The notes under the pieces were generated by a model. The model searched no databases, was not told the DNA's origin, and was given only the letters and a program-made list of their open reading frames with translations. Shown here piece after piece: positions 32,261-40,828 of a stretch of DNA of 64,000 nucleotides. Both the position numbers and the translations under genes were made by a program. This stretch comes from Acidimicrobiaceae bacterium (GTDB lineage: Bacteria; Actinomycetota; Acidimicrobiia; Acidimicrobiales; UBA8190): positions 16,286 through 80,285 of the forward strand of contig PLZB01000070.1 of assembly GCA_003151955.1 (NCBI GenBank), in the 5' to 3' direction. How positions within the stretch are numbered: the first letter of the stretch is position 1; every line of letters begins with the position of its first letter.

Positions 32261-33811
32261 ATGGGTGACTTCGGTTTCTGGGCCATGGCGGAGGAGATGC
32301 CGGACCAGCTGGCCCTGGTCACCCCGGACGGGGTGGAGATCAGCGCCGGGGAGCTCCTGGGCCGGGCCAACCAGGTCGTCCACGCCTTCCGGCAGCTGGG
32401 GCTGAAGCGGGGGGACACGGTCGCCTTCGTCCTGCCGAACTGCCCCGAGGTCTTCGAGATCTACCTGGCCGCCCTCCAGGCCGGGATGTTCATCGTCCCC
32501 ATCAACCACCACCTGGTCGGGACGGAGATCGCCTACATCGTGAAGGACTCCGAGGCCTCCCTCTTCATCGGCCACGAGCGGTTCACGGACATCTGCTACG
32601 ACGCCACCGAGGAGGCCGAGGTCCCCAACACCCGGTGCCTCGCCGTCGGGGAGATCTCGGGCTTCTCCTCCTATGCCCAGCTCCGGGACAACCAGCCCAC
32701 GACGAAGCCCGCGGACCGGCGCATCGGGGACACCATGAACTACACCTCGGGGACGACGGGGCACCCCAAGGGGGTCCGCCGTCCCCTGGCCGACGCCTCC
32801 CCGGAGGAGGTGGCCCTGGGCCTGGCCGGGATCCTCTTCCTCTTCGGGATCCAGCCCCGGGACGACAACGTCCACCTCCTCGGCTCCCCGCTCTACCACA
32901 CCGCCGTCCTCCGGTTCTCGGGGGCCTCACTCCATCTTGGGCACTCCGTGGTGATGATGGACAAGTGGACGGCCGAGGACAACCTCCGGCTCATCGAGCA
33001 GTACAAGGTCACCCACTCCCACATGGTCCCGACCCAGTTCCACCGGCTCCTGGCCCTCCCCGAGGAGACCCGGAACCGGTACGACCTCTCCTCCCTCCGG
33101 CACATGATCCACGCCGCCGCCCCCTGCCCTGTCCCGACCAAGCAGGCCATGATCGAGTGGTGGGGACCCTGCATCGACGAGTACTACGCCGCCTCCGAGG
33201 GGGGCGGGACGGTGGTGAACACCGAGGAGTGGCTGAAGAAGCCGGGGACCGTCGGGAAGGCCTGGCCCATCTCGGAGATCGCCATCTTCGACGACGACAA
33301 CAACCGGCTCGAGGCGGACCAGCTGGGCACCGTCTACATGTCCATGCAGACCGGGGACTTCGAGTACCACAAGGACAAGGACAAGACCGAGAAGAACCGG
33401 ATCGGGAAGTTCTTCACCGTCGGGGACGTCGGCTACCTCGACGCCGACGGCTACCTCTTCCTCTCCGACCGGAAGACCGACATGATCATCTCGGGCGGGG
33501 CCAACATCTACCCGGCCGAGATCGAGAACGTCCTCCTCCAGCACCCCGAGATCGTCGACGTCGCCGTCTTCGGGATCCCCAACGACGACTGGGGTGAAGA
33601 GGTGAAGGCCGTGGTCGAGACCGTCGACGGCGTCACCGGGTCCCCCGAGCTCGAGGCCGCCATCCTGACCTGGTGCGAGCCGAGGCTGGCCAAGTTCAAG
33701 ACGCCGAGGACCATCGACTTCACCACCGAGATGCCCCGGGACCCCAACGGGAAGCTCTACAAGCGGAAGCTCCGGGACCCCTACTGGGAAGGCCGGGAGC
33801 GGGCCATCTGA
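32261..33811 (+). CDS. fadD: Acyl-CoA synthetase (AMP-binding, FadD-like)
   Basis: A 516-residue ANL-superfamily ligase that activates a carboxylic acid to acyl-AMP and then acyl-CoA. The P-loop is YTSGTTGHPKG (161-171). Later motifs are EYYAASEGGG, the hinge region VGDVGYLDADGYLFLSDRKTD and the Lys-containing end DPNGKLYKRKL. It resembles mycobacterial FadD enzymes linked to steroid and fatty-acid catabolism. The ATG has a GGGAGGG ribosome-binding site. A KstR-like operator in its promoter supports that role. The exact acyl chain is not predictable. It overlaps the convergent TetR gene by 31 bp. Confidence 0.9.
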   Translation: MGDFGFWAMAEEMPDQLALVTPDGVEISAGELLGRANQVVHAFRQLGLKRGDTVAFVLPNCPEVFEIYLAALQAGMFIVPINHHLVGTEIAYIVKDSEASLFIGHERFTDICYDATEEAEVPNTRCLAVGEISGFSSYAQLRDNQPTTKPADRRIGDTMNYTSGTTGHPKGVRRPLADASPEEVALGLAGILFLFGIQPRDDNVHLLGSPLYHTAVLRFSGASLHLGHSVVMMDKWTAEDNLRLIEQYKVTHSHMVPTQFHRLLALPEETRNRYDLSSLRHMIHAAAPCPVPTKQAMIEWWGPCIDEYYAASEGGGTVVNTEEWLKKPGTVGKAWPISEIAIFDDDNNRLEADQLGTVYMSMQTGDFEYHKDKDKTEKNRIGKFFTVGDVGYLDADGYLFLSDRKTDMIISGGANIYPAEIENVLLQHPEIVDVAVFGIPNDDWGEEVKAVVETVDGVTGSPELEAAILTWCEPRLAKFKTPRTIDFTTEMPRDPNGKLYKRKLRDPYWEGRERAI

Positions 33812-34398
33812 TCGGAGCCGGGCCCCAGGGCCCTGCAGCCGGCGATGACGACGTCGACGTAGCGGTCCCGGACCGACTCGGGGACCCCCCCGGTGGGGAC
33901 CCCGGCCAGGAGGGCCAGGAGGTCGAGGGGGGTGAGGTCGGCCCGGATGGTCCCCTCGTCCTGGGCGGCCCGGAGGAGGTCGGTGAAGGCCCGCCAGGCC
34001 CGGAGCTCGGGGGTCCCGGCCCCGAAGCCCCCGTCGGGCCCGGAGCCGGGATGGGGGGCCTGGGCCCCGAGGGAACCGGCGGCCTGCTTCACGGCCTCGT
34101 CGACGGGATATCTGGCCGCCACCACCCGGAAGAGCCGGGCCAGCTCCTCCCCGGCCCCCGGCCCCCCGGCCCCCCGCCCCAGGGCGTCCTCGGCCGCCTC
34201 GGCCAGCTGGTCGATGGAGCGGCCGATGACGGCCTCGACCAGGGCCGCCTTGGTGGGATGGTGCCGGTAGAGGGTGCCGACGGCCACCCCGGCCTCGGCC
34301 GCGATGGCGTCCATCGAGACCGAGGGACCCTCCCGGCCGATCAGCTCCCGGGCCACCTCGAGGATCCGGGCCCGGTTCCGGGTGGCATCGGCTCGCAC
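33781..34398 (-). CDS. TetR-family transcriptional regulator
   Basis: The 205-residue protein has a TetR helix-turn-helix at residues ~10-55: RARILEVARELIGREGPSVSMDAIAAEAGVAVGTLYRHHPTK, split by the usual GVAVGTLYRHHPTK recognition helix. The C-terminal part is the ligand-binding bundle. It is divergent from the SDR gene at 34480 and most likely controls it through sites in the shared intergenic region. It shows no special similarity to KstR. GTG 34398 is close to a possible -10 box, so the mRNA could be leaderless. Confidence 0.88.
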   Translation of the reverse strand: MRADATRNRARILEVARELIGREGPSVSMDAIAAEAGVAVGTLYRHHPTKAALVEAVIGRSIDQLAEAAEDALGRGAGGPGAGEELARLFRVVAARYPVDEAVKQAAGSLGAQAPHPGSGPDGGFGAGTPELRAWRAFTDLLRAAQDEGTIRADLTPLDLLALLAGVPTGGVPESVRDRYVDVVIAGCRALGPGSDQMARSRPSQ

Positions 34399-34400
34399 CC

Positions 34401-34441
34401 TTTACAAGATGAACCACTCCTCACTATATTGCAAGGTGAAC
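34401..34441 (+). promoter_or_regulatory. SDR promoter flanked by direct repeats CAAG(A/G)TGAAC
   Basis: TTTACA (34401-34406) and TATATT (34425-34430), 18 bp apart, form a plausible plus-strand promoter. CAAGATGAAC (34405-34414) and CAAGGTGAAC (34432-34441) are direct repeats 27 bp apart that bracket the -10. Regulation by the divergent TetR protein is inferred. Confidence 0.5.
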
Positions 34442-34479
34442 GCTGATTCATGTTGTCGACCCCCTGAGAGGACCCCCCC

Positions 34480-35397
34480 ATGAGCTCCCACTGGACCACC
34501 CGGGACATCCCCGACCTCACCGGCCGGACCGCCCTCGTCACCGGGGCCAACGCCGGCCTCGGCCTCGAGATCAGCCGGCAGCTGGCCGGCCACGGGGCCC
34601 GGGTCCTGCTGGGCTGCCGGAACCCGGAGAAGGCGGAGAAGGCCGCCGCCGAGCTCACCGCCGAGGGGCTCCCCGGCCCCGTCGAGGTCCGCCGGCTCGA
34701 CCTGGCCAGCCTGGCCTCGGTCGACGACCTGGCCCGGACCCTGGTCGGGGAGGAGGGCTCCCTCGATCTCCTCGTCAACAACGCCGGGCTCATGGCCGTC
34801 GACCGGGCCCGGACCGAGGACGGCTTCGAGATGCAGCTCGGGGTGAACCACCTCGGCCACTTCGCCCTGACCGCCGGGCTCCTCCCCCTCCTCCTCGCCA
34901 CCCCCGGCTCCCGGGTGGTGACCATGTCGAGCATGGGGCACCGGGCCGGACGGATGCACTTCGACGATCTGATGGCCGACCGCCGCCCCTACCGGCGCTG
35001 GATGGCCTACACCCAGAGCAAGCTGGCCAACCTCCTCTTCACCGCCGAGCTCGACCGGCGGCTCGGCCCCGATTCCCCCACCCGGGCCCTGGCCGCCCAC
35101 CCCGGGGCCTCCCACACCGACCTCGGCTTCGAGGGGACGGGCCTCACCAACCGGTTCGTGGCCCTCACCGCCCCCCGGTTCACCCAGTCCGCCGCCGCCG
35201 GGGCCCTCCCGGCCGTCCGGGCCGCCACCGACCCGGCCGCCCGGGGCGGGGACTACTACGGGCCCTTGTTCCTGGCCGCCGGGAGGCCCGTCCGGGAGAC
35301 CCCCAGCCTCCGGGCCCGCCGGAGCGCCGATGGCCGCCGGCTCTGGGACCTCTCCGAGGAGCTCACCGGCCGGAAGGTGGCGACCGCTCCGGCCTGA
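34480..35397 (+). CDS. Short-chain dehydrogenase/reductase (retinol-dehydrogenase-like)
   Basis: The 305-residue SDR has the cofactor loop TGANAGLG, NNAG at LLVNNAGLMAVD, the catalytic Ser in VVTMSSMGHRAGR and Tyr-x3-Lys in YTQSKLANLLF. The HPGASHTDLG segment and the length are typical of the retinol-dehydrogenase/WW-oxidoreductase-like SDR branch. It probably oxidises or reduces a lipophilic alcohol or ketone with NADP(H). It is divergent from a TetR regulator gene, a common arrangement for a repressor and its target. Confidence 0.88.
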   Translation: MSSHWTTRDIPDLTGRTALVTGANAGLGLEISRQLAGHGARVLLGCRNPEKAEKAAAELTAEGLPGPVEVRRLDLASLASVDDLARTLVGEEGSLDLLVNNAGLMAVDRARTEDGFEMQLGVNHLGHFALTAGLLPLLLATPGSRVVTMSSMGHRAGRMHFDDLMADRRPYRRWMAYTQSKLANLLFTAELDRRLGPDSPTRALAAHPGASHTDLGFEGTGLTNRFVALTAPRFTQSAAAGALPAVRAATDPAARGGDYYGPLFLAAGRPVRETPSLRARRSADGRRLWDLSEELTGRKVATAPA

Positions 35398-35432
35398 GGG
35401 CCCCTCCCGGCGAATGGAATACTTGGCGCCCG

Positions 35433-37316
35433 ATGCGCGCCCCGGCCCCCCCGACCTCGTGGCGCCGGGGGGTCCTCGTCCTGGCCGGCTACCTGGCCGC
35501 GTCCATGGCGCTCTGGTGGCCGACCTGGTCCCGGGGGCCGACCCGCCGGATCCTCTGCATGTGCGGGGACCCCGGCCAGTACCTCTGGTTCCTGGCCGCT
35601 CCGGCCCAGGCCCTGGCCCACGGCCACAACCCCTTCTTCACCTCGGGCGTCCTCTACCCGGGGGGGACGAACCTCCTCGACAACCCCGGGGTGGTCGGCC
35701 TCGGGATCGCCCTGGCCCCCGTCACCTGGCTCTGGGGACCGGTCGCCTCCCTGAACGTGGCCCTCACCCTGGCCCCCGCCCTCACCGCCTTCACCGCCTA
35801 CCTCTGCCTCCGCCGCTGGGCCCCCTGGCGCCCCGCCGCCGTCGTCGGGGGCCTCCTCTACGGCTTCTCCCCCTTCGTGGTCGGGAACCTCCTCTACTCC
35901 CACCTCCAGGCCGCCTTCCTGGCCTTCCTCCCCCTGGTGGCCCTCTGCCTCGACGAGCTCCTCCGGCGCCAGCAGTGGCGGCCGGTGTGGACCGGCGCCC
36001 TCCTCGCCGCCGTCCTGGCGGCCCAGTTCCTGGTCAGCTCGGAGCTGTTCACCGTCACCGTCCTCTTCGCCGCCCTGGCCACCGTCGGTCTCCTTCTCGC
36101 CGGCCTCCTCACCGACCGCCCCGGGACCTGGGCCCGGCTCCCCCACGCCGCCACCGGGGCCCTGGCCGCTCTGGCCGTCGGGGTCCTCCTCCTGGGCTAC
36201 CCGGCCTGGTTCGCCCTGGCCGGGCCCCGCCATGTCTCGGGGGGCCCCTGGTCCTTCGTGGCCCGGACGGGGACGGACCTCGGCGACGTCCTCCTCCTCC
36301 CCCCCAGTGCCTCCCGTCCCCTCCCCGGAGCCGCCCTCTACGGCTACTTCGGGAACCTCGGCCCTCCCCTCACCTACCTCGGCATCCCCCTCACCGCCGC
36401 CTGTGCCGCCGCCGTCGTGGTCTGGCGGAAGGTCCGGGTCCTCTGGTTCGCCGCCGCCATGGTCCTCGTCTCGGGAGCCCTCTCGGCCGGCCTGGCCCAC
36501 ACCTTCGCCCACCCCCCCACCGGCTGGCGGCCCTGGCGGCTCTTCGACCGGCTTCCCCTCGTCAACCAGATCAGCCCCAGCCGGATGTTCGCCGTGACCG
36601 GCTTCTTCGTGGCCGCCATCGTGGCCGTGGCCCTGGACCGGCTCTGGGAGGCCGGCCCCACCCTCCGGGCCGGGAGGCCCTGGGCCCGGCTGGGGCCCCG
36701 GGGGTGGGCGGCGGTGACCCTGGCCGTGGCCGCTCTGACCCTCGCCCCCCTGGCCTCCTCCTACCAGGTCCCCCCCGTGACCCGGGCCGTCTCCCAGCCG
36801 GCCTGGTTCGCCGCCGAGCCCGGCCGGCTCCCCCCCCACGCCGTCCTCCTGGTCCTCCCCTGGGCCAACACCGAGGTCCAGGCCTGGGAGGCCCTCGACG
36901 GCTTCCGGTACTCCATCATCGGGGGGGACGCCAACGCCCCCACCGTCGAGTTCCCGGCGGCCCGGACCACCCTGACCGGTCTCTCCTACTTCGCCGCCCC
37001 CCCGGCCCTGGACGGGCGCAGCGAGGCCGGGCTCCGCCGGGCCCTTTCCGGCTGGGGGGCCACCGAGGTGGTCGTCGTGGCCACGCCCGAATTCGACCCT
37101 TCCTACGCCCTGGCCTTCCTCTCCGCCACCCTCGGGGGCCTCCCGTCCCCCCAGGACGGGGCCTGGGTCTGGACCGACCCCGGTCGGGGCCAGCCCCCGG
37201 TCGGCGTGGCCCCGACCACGGCCACCGGCTGCCGGCTCCGGGTCGGGACGGGGGCCCCGGCCCTGGCCCTGGCCCGCTGCTTCCTCGAGCCCCCTCCCGT
37301 CCCCACCGGGGGGTGA
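35433..37316 (+). CDS. Polytopic membrane protein, possibly GT-C-type glycosyltransferase
   Basis: The 627-residue protein has about ten to eleven transmembrane helices and a C-terminal extracytoplasmic region of ~170 residues. A periplasmic loop after helix 1 carries CMCGDPGQYLWFLAAP. The combination of an acidic loop after the first helix, many helices and a soluble tail fits GT-C-fold glycosyltransferases using polyprenyl-phosphate sugars, or YfhO-like proteins. The signature is not strict enough to be sure. The tail's VVVATPEFDPSYALAFLSA region is unassigned. A long alternate plus-strand frame over this gene is Pro/Arg-rich and rejected. Confidence 0.72.
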   Translation: MRAPAPPTSWRRGVLVLAGYLAASMALWWPTWSRGPTRRILCMCGDPGQYLWFLAAPAQALAHGHNPFFTSGVLYPGGTNLLDNPGVVGLGIALAPVTWLWGPVASLNVALTLAPALTAFTAYLCLRRWAPWRPAAVVGGLLYGFSPFVVGNLLYSHLQAAFLAFLPLVALCLDELLRRQQWRPVWTGALLAAVLAAQFLVSSELFTVTVLFAALATVGLLLAGLLTDRPGTWARLPHAATGALAALAVGVLLLGYPAWFALAGPRHVSGGPWSFVARTGTDLGDVLLLPPSASRPLPGAALYGYFGNLGPPLTYLGIPLTAACAAAVVVWRKVRVLWFAAAMVLVSGALSAGLAHTFAHPPTGWRPWRLFDRLPLVNQISPSRMFAVTGFFVAAIVAVALDRLWEAGPTLRAGRPWARLGPRGWAAVTLAVAALTLAPLASSYQVPPVTRAVSQPAWFAAEPGRLPPHAVLLVLPWANTEVQAWEALDGFRYSIIGGDANAPTVEFPAARTTLTGLSYFAAPPALDGRSEAGLRRALSGWGATEVVVVATPEFDPSYALAFLSATLGGLPSPQDGAWVWTDPGRGQPPVGVAPTTATGCRLRVGTGAPALALARCFLEPPPVPTGG

Positions 37317-37319
37317 GGC

Positions 37320-39626
37320 TCAGGCCGGAGGCCCCCCGGCCGGGCCGGCCTGGAGGGTGTCGACCAGATCGAGGAGGGCCCGGACGTCGAAGGGCTTGGC
37401 CAGGTGGCCGACCACCCCGTCGGCGAGGAGCTGCCGGACGAGCCGGGCCGGGGCCTCCTCGGGACTGACGACGGCGACGGGGAGGGCAGCCGTCAGGGGA
37501 TCGGCCCGGAGCCGGGCCAGGACATCCGACCAGGCCATGTCGGGCAGCTCCGAGGCCAGGAGGACGAGCCCGGGCCGGTGCTCCCGGGCCAGGTCGAGAC
37601 CGAGGATCCCGTGCATGGCCACCAGCACCTCAACCTCGGGGCGCCGGACCAGAACCTGTTCGATGAGGTCGACCGTGGTCAGGTCGCTGTCGACGACCAG
37701 GACCCGGAACACCCCCCCGGTGGGCCCCGGTGCGACCCGCCCCCCGGCCGGTTCCCAACCCGGGCTGTCGGCGGAGCGGAGCTCGACGAAGAAGCTGCTC
37801 CCCTCCCCGGGGACCGACTCGAAGTCGAGCCGCCCACCCATGGCCTCGGCCAGTCGATGGGACAGGGCCAGGCCGACCCCGGTCCCCTCGATCCCCCGAC
37901 GATCGGCCCCCAGCCGCTCGAAGGGCTCGAAGACCCCGGCGGCGCCGGCCGGATCGATCCCGGGGCCGGTGTCGGTCACGGTCAACCGAAGCCAGCCCGG
38001 CCCGGCCGGGGCGCAGCGGAGGTCGATCCGACCCCCGGGGAGGTTGTACTTCACGGCGTTCGAGAGGAGGTTGAGGAGGACCTGGAGGAGCCGTTGCCGG
38101 TCGGCCCGGACGACCTGGCTCTCGTCCTCCGGTCGGTCCCCGAGGGTCAGCCCGGCCCGGTCGGCCAGGGGCTGGACGATACCCACGGCGTCGGCCACCA
38201 CGTCGGCCACCACCACGGCCTCCATGACCAGCTCGAGGCGGCCCGTCTCCGACCGGGCGATGTCGAGGACCTCGTCGATCATGTCCAGGAGGTGCCGGCC
38301 GGCCCGGAGGATCTGCTCGACGGCCGCCCCCTGGGACTGCGGGAGCTCGTCGAGCTGGAGGAGCTGGGCGAAGCCGAGGACGGAGTTGAGGGGGGTCCGG
38401 AGCTCGTGGCTCATCCGGGAGAGGAACTCGCTCTTGGCCAGGCTGGCCGCCTCCGCCGACTGGATGACCTCGTGGAGCTTCCCCTCGGCCTCGATCTTGG
38501 CCGTCACGTCCCGGATGACGAGGACCGCCCCCACCACCGTCCCGGCCCCGTCGAGGACGGACCGGGCCCGGGTGTCGAGGTCGACCCAGTGGCTGTCGCC
38601 GTGCCGGGTCCGGTAGCGGACCGTGACCTGGCGGGCCCGTCCCCCCATGAGCTCCCCGAAGGAGGCCACCAACCGCTCGAGGTCGTCGGGGTGGATCCGC
38701 TCCCTCATCTCCCCCTCGGCGGGGATGGCGTCGGGGAAGCCAGTGCCGAGGACGGCCCGCTCGGCCGGGCTGACCCGGACGGCCCGGCTGTAGCGGTCGA
38801 GGAGGGTGATGATGTCGGGGCTCGTCTCGAAGATGGTGGTGAGGACCCGCTCCCGCTGCTCCAGGGCCGCCTCGGCGGCGCGCCGGAAGGTGATCTCGGA
38901 GCCGATCCCGGCCATGGCGTAGGGGGCGCCCTGACCGTCGTGGAGGAGGAACCGGGTCACGGTGTAGGTCCTCCGGCCCTGGGACGTCTCGACCTCCTCC
39001 TCCAGGACCATCGGCCCTCCCGACTCGAGGAGGGCCCGATCGGCGTCCTCCACGCCCGTCCTGTTGTTGGGGTCGGCGAACAGCTCCTGGGGACTCCGCC
39101 CCAGGACCTCCTCCCTGGTCGTGCCGAGGGCGTCGCACCAGACCCGGTTGACCTCGAGGTACCGCCCCTCGAGGTCCCGGATGAAGACCACCGAGGGGGA
39201 GTGGTCGAGGATGGCCCGCATCCGGCCCTCCTCCTCCTCGAGGGCGACCACCGCCTCCCGCTGGGCCGAGACGTCCCGGCCCACGGCGAAGATCTGGTGG
39301 CGGGCCCGGTCGAGCCGGGCCGTCCACTCCAGCCACCGCCACTCCCCCGTCGCGGCCCGGCTCCGGATCACGATGCCGGAGATCTCCTCACCCGCTGCCA
39401 CCCTGGCCGCCAGCCCGTCCCGGACGGGACGGTCCTCGGGGTGGATCATGTCGTCGAGGGTGAAGCCGGCCAGGACCTCGGGGGGGTAGCCGAGGGTCCG
39501 TTCCAGGGCCCGGTTCCACCGCAGGAGCCGACCCTCGAAGTCGGTGACGACCAGGACCTCCCCGGCCATCTCCAGGAACCGGTCCAGCCGGGGAAGGGGG
39601 GCCGTGCCCGGCCCGGCCTCGATCAC
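37320..39626 (-). CDS. Hybrid histidine kinase (PAS3-HisKA-HATPase-REC) with degenerate receiver
   Basis: The 768-residue soluble kinase has three PAS domains (about residues 10-125, 135-255, 265-390), then HisKA (KSEFLSRMSHELRTPLN), HATPase (N-box NLLSNAVKYN, DTGPGID, GTGVGLAL) and a receiver domain. In the receiver the phospho-acceptor Asp is replaced: GLVLLASELPDM instead of DLVLLDxxLPDM, although the conserved Lys (LAKPF) remains. It is thus probably a pseudo-receiver. No transmembrane segment is visible, so it is cytosolic. GTG 39626 overlaps the stop of the paralogous kinase upstream (GTGA), so the two are co-translated. Confidence 0.88.
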   Translation of the reverse strand: MIEAGPGTAPLPRLDRFLEMAGEVLVVTDFEGRLLRWNRALERTLGYPPEVLAGFTLDDMIHPEDRPVRDGLAARVAAGEEISGIVIRSRAATGEWRWLEWTARLDRARHQIFAVGRDVSAQREAVVALEEEEGRMRAILDHSPSVVFIRDLEGRYLEVNRVWCDALGTTREEVLGRSPQELFADPNNRTGVEDADRALLESGGPMVLEEEVETSQGRRTYTVTRFLLHDGQGAPYAMAGIGSEITFRRAAEAALEQRERVLTTIFETSPDIITLLDRYSRAVRVSPAERAVLGTGFPDAIPAEGEMRERIHPDDLERLVASFGELMGGRARQVTVRYRTRHGDSHWVDLDTRARSVLDGAGTVVGAVLVIRDVTAKIEAEGKLHEVIQSAEAASLAKSEFLSRMSHELRTPLNSVLGFAQLLQLDELPQSQGAAVEQILRAGRHLLDMIDEVLDIARSETGRLELVMEAVVVADVVADAVGIVQPLADRAGLTLGDRPEDESQVVRADRQRLLQVLLNLLSNAVKYNLPGGRIDLRCAPAGPGWLRLTVTDTGPGIDPAGAAGVFEPFERLGADRRGIEGTGVGLALSHRLAEAMGGRLDFESVPGEGSSFFVELRSADSPGWEPAGGRVAPGPTGGVFRVLVVDSDLTTVDLIEQVLVRRPEVEVLVAMHGILGLDLAREHRPGLVLLASELPDMAWSDVLARLRADPLTAALPVAVVSPEEAPARLVRQLLADGVVGHLAKPFDVRALLDLVDTLQAGPAGGPPA

Positions 39627-40828
39627 CTCGGGCCCCCCGGCCTGAGACCTTCGACCAGGTCGAGGAGCCGACCGACCTCGATCGGCTTCGTCAGGTAGGC
39701 CGCCACCCCCCGTTCCTCCAACCGGCGTCGCTGGCCGGCGGTGGCATCGGCGCTGACCACGACCACCGGGATGCCGGCCAGCTCCGGCTCGGCCCGGAGC
39801 CGGTCCAGGAGCTCCTCCCCCGTCATGTCCGGGAGGTGGAGGTCGAGGAGGACGAGGTCGGGGCGCTCCCCCCGGGCCAGCCCGAGGCCCGAGGCCCCGT
39901 CGGCGGCCCCGAGGAGCTCGACCGCCGTCAGCCGGCCCAGGATCTCCCCCACCAGGGCCAGGTTGTCGGCGTTGTCCTCGACGCAGAGCACCCGGAACGG
40001 TGGCCCGCCCCCAGGGCCGGGCCGGGGCTCGGGCCGGACCCGTCCCGCCGCCTCCCGGGCCGGCGCCGATTCCGTCGACAGGGGGAGCTCGACGGTGAAG
40101 GTCGATCCCCGGCCCGGCTCCGAGCTGGCCCCGATGGTCCCCCCCATCCGCTCCATGAGCTGCCGGGAGAGGGAGAGGCCCACCCCGACCCCGTCGAAGG
40201 ACCTCCCCTGGCCCCGGACGTAGGGCTCGAAGAGCCCCTCCATGGCCTCGGAGGGGATACCGGGGCCGGTATCGGTGACCCGGAGCCGGAGCCGGTCCCC
40301 CAGGCGCTCCCCCACCACCTCCACCCGACCTCCCGACCGGTTGTACCTGACGGCGTTGGTGAGGAGGTTGAGGAGGACCTGGAGGAGCCGTTGCCGGTCC
40401 CCGAGGACCTGGGAGCCGGCCACCCCCCGGGGCAGGGACACGTCCACCGCCACCCCGGCCCGCTCGGCCAGGGGCCAGGTCAGGTTGACGGCGTCCCCCA
40501 CCACCTCGTCCACCCCGACCGGCCCGAGGTCGAGGTGGAGGAGCCCGGACTCGATCCGGTCGATGTCGAGGACCTCGTCGATCAGGTCGAGGAGGTGGCG
40601 GCCGGCCCGCAGGATGTGGCCCACCGCCTCGTCCTGGGCCGGGGCCAGGTCGTCGAGCTCGAGAACCTGGGCGAAGCCCAAGACCAGGTTGAGGGGGCTC
40701 CGGAGCTCGTGGCTCATCCGGGAGAGGAACTCGCTCTTGGCCCGGCTGGCCGCCTCGGCCCCGACCACGGCCTCCCGGAGCCGGACCTCGAGGGCCGCCT
40801 CGGCCGTCACGTCCCGGGCTACCCACAC
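39623..40828 (-). CDS. Hybrid histidine kinase, C-terminal part (HisKA-HATPase-REC) of a frameshifted gene
   Basis: The frame starts within the last PAS strand (WVARDVTAEAAL). It contains HisKA (KSEFLSRMSHELRSPLN), HATPase (N-box NLLTNAVRYN, DTGPGIP, GVGVGLSL) and an intact receiver (VLCVEDNADN, DLVLLDLHLPDM, TKPIEV). Its protein aligns end to end with the neighbouring kinase, and its missing PAS part lies in the overlapping upstream ORF one base out of frame. Read together they form a ~793-residue kinase. As a separate gene, expression would need re-initiation at GTG 40828. Confidence 0.8.
   Translation of the reverse strand: MWVARDVTAEAALEVRLREAVVGAEAASRAKSEFLSRMSHELRSPLNLVLGFAQVLELDDLAPAQDEAVGHILRAGRHLLDLIDEVLDIDRIESGLLHLDLGPVGVDEVVGDAVNLTWPLAERAGVAVDVSLPRGVAGSQVLGDRQRLLQVLLNLLTNAVRYNRSGGRVEVVGERLGDRLRLRVTDTGPGIPSEAMEGLFEPYVRGQGRSFDGVGVGLSLSRQLMERMGGTIGASSEPGRGSTFTVELPLSTESAPAREAAGRVRPEPRPGPGGGPPFRVLCVEDNADNLALVGEILGRLTAVELLGAADGASGLGLARGERPDLVLLDLHLPDMTGEELLDRLRAEPELAGIPVVVVSADATAGQRRRLEERGVAAYLTKPIEVGRLLDLVEGLRPGGPR

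Noticed and set aside
33781..34398. The TetR gene as the KstR-like repressor
   Set aside because: It is divergent from an SDR whose promoter lacks the KstR-like motif, and its sequence shows no special KstR feature.
35330..37468. A 712-codon plus-strand ORF
   Set aside because: Composition is almost all Pro, Arg and Gly. It is an alternate frame of the polytopic membrane protein, which has normal helices and loops.
37404..39698. A 764-codon plus-strand ORF opposite the kinase
   Set aside because: It has no domain and is antisense to conserved PAS and kinase motifs.
37320..40826. A single 1168-codon minus-strand ORF
   Set aside because: Its first ~400 codons are an alternate frame of the upstream kinase. 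The real gene starts at GTG 39626 with a GTGA overlap.
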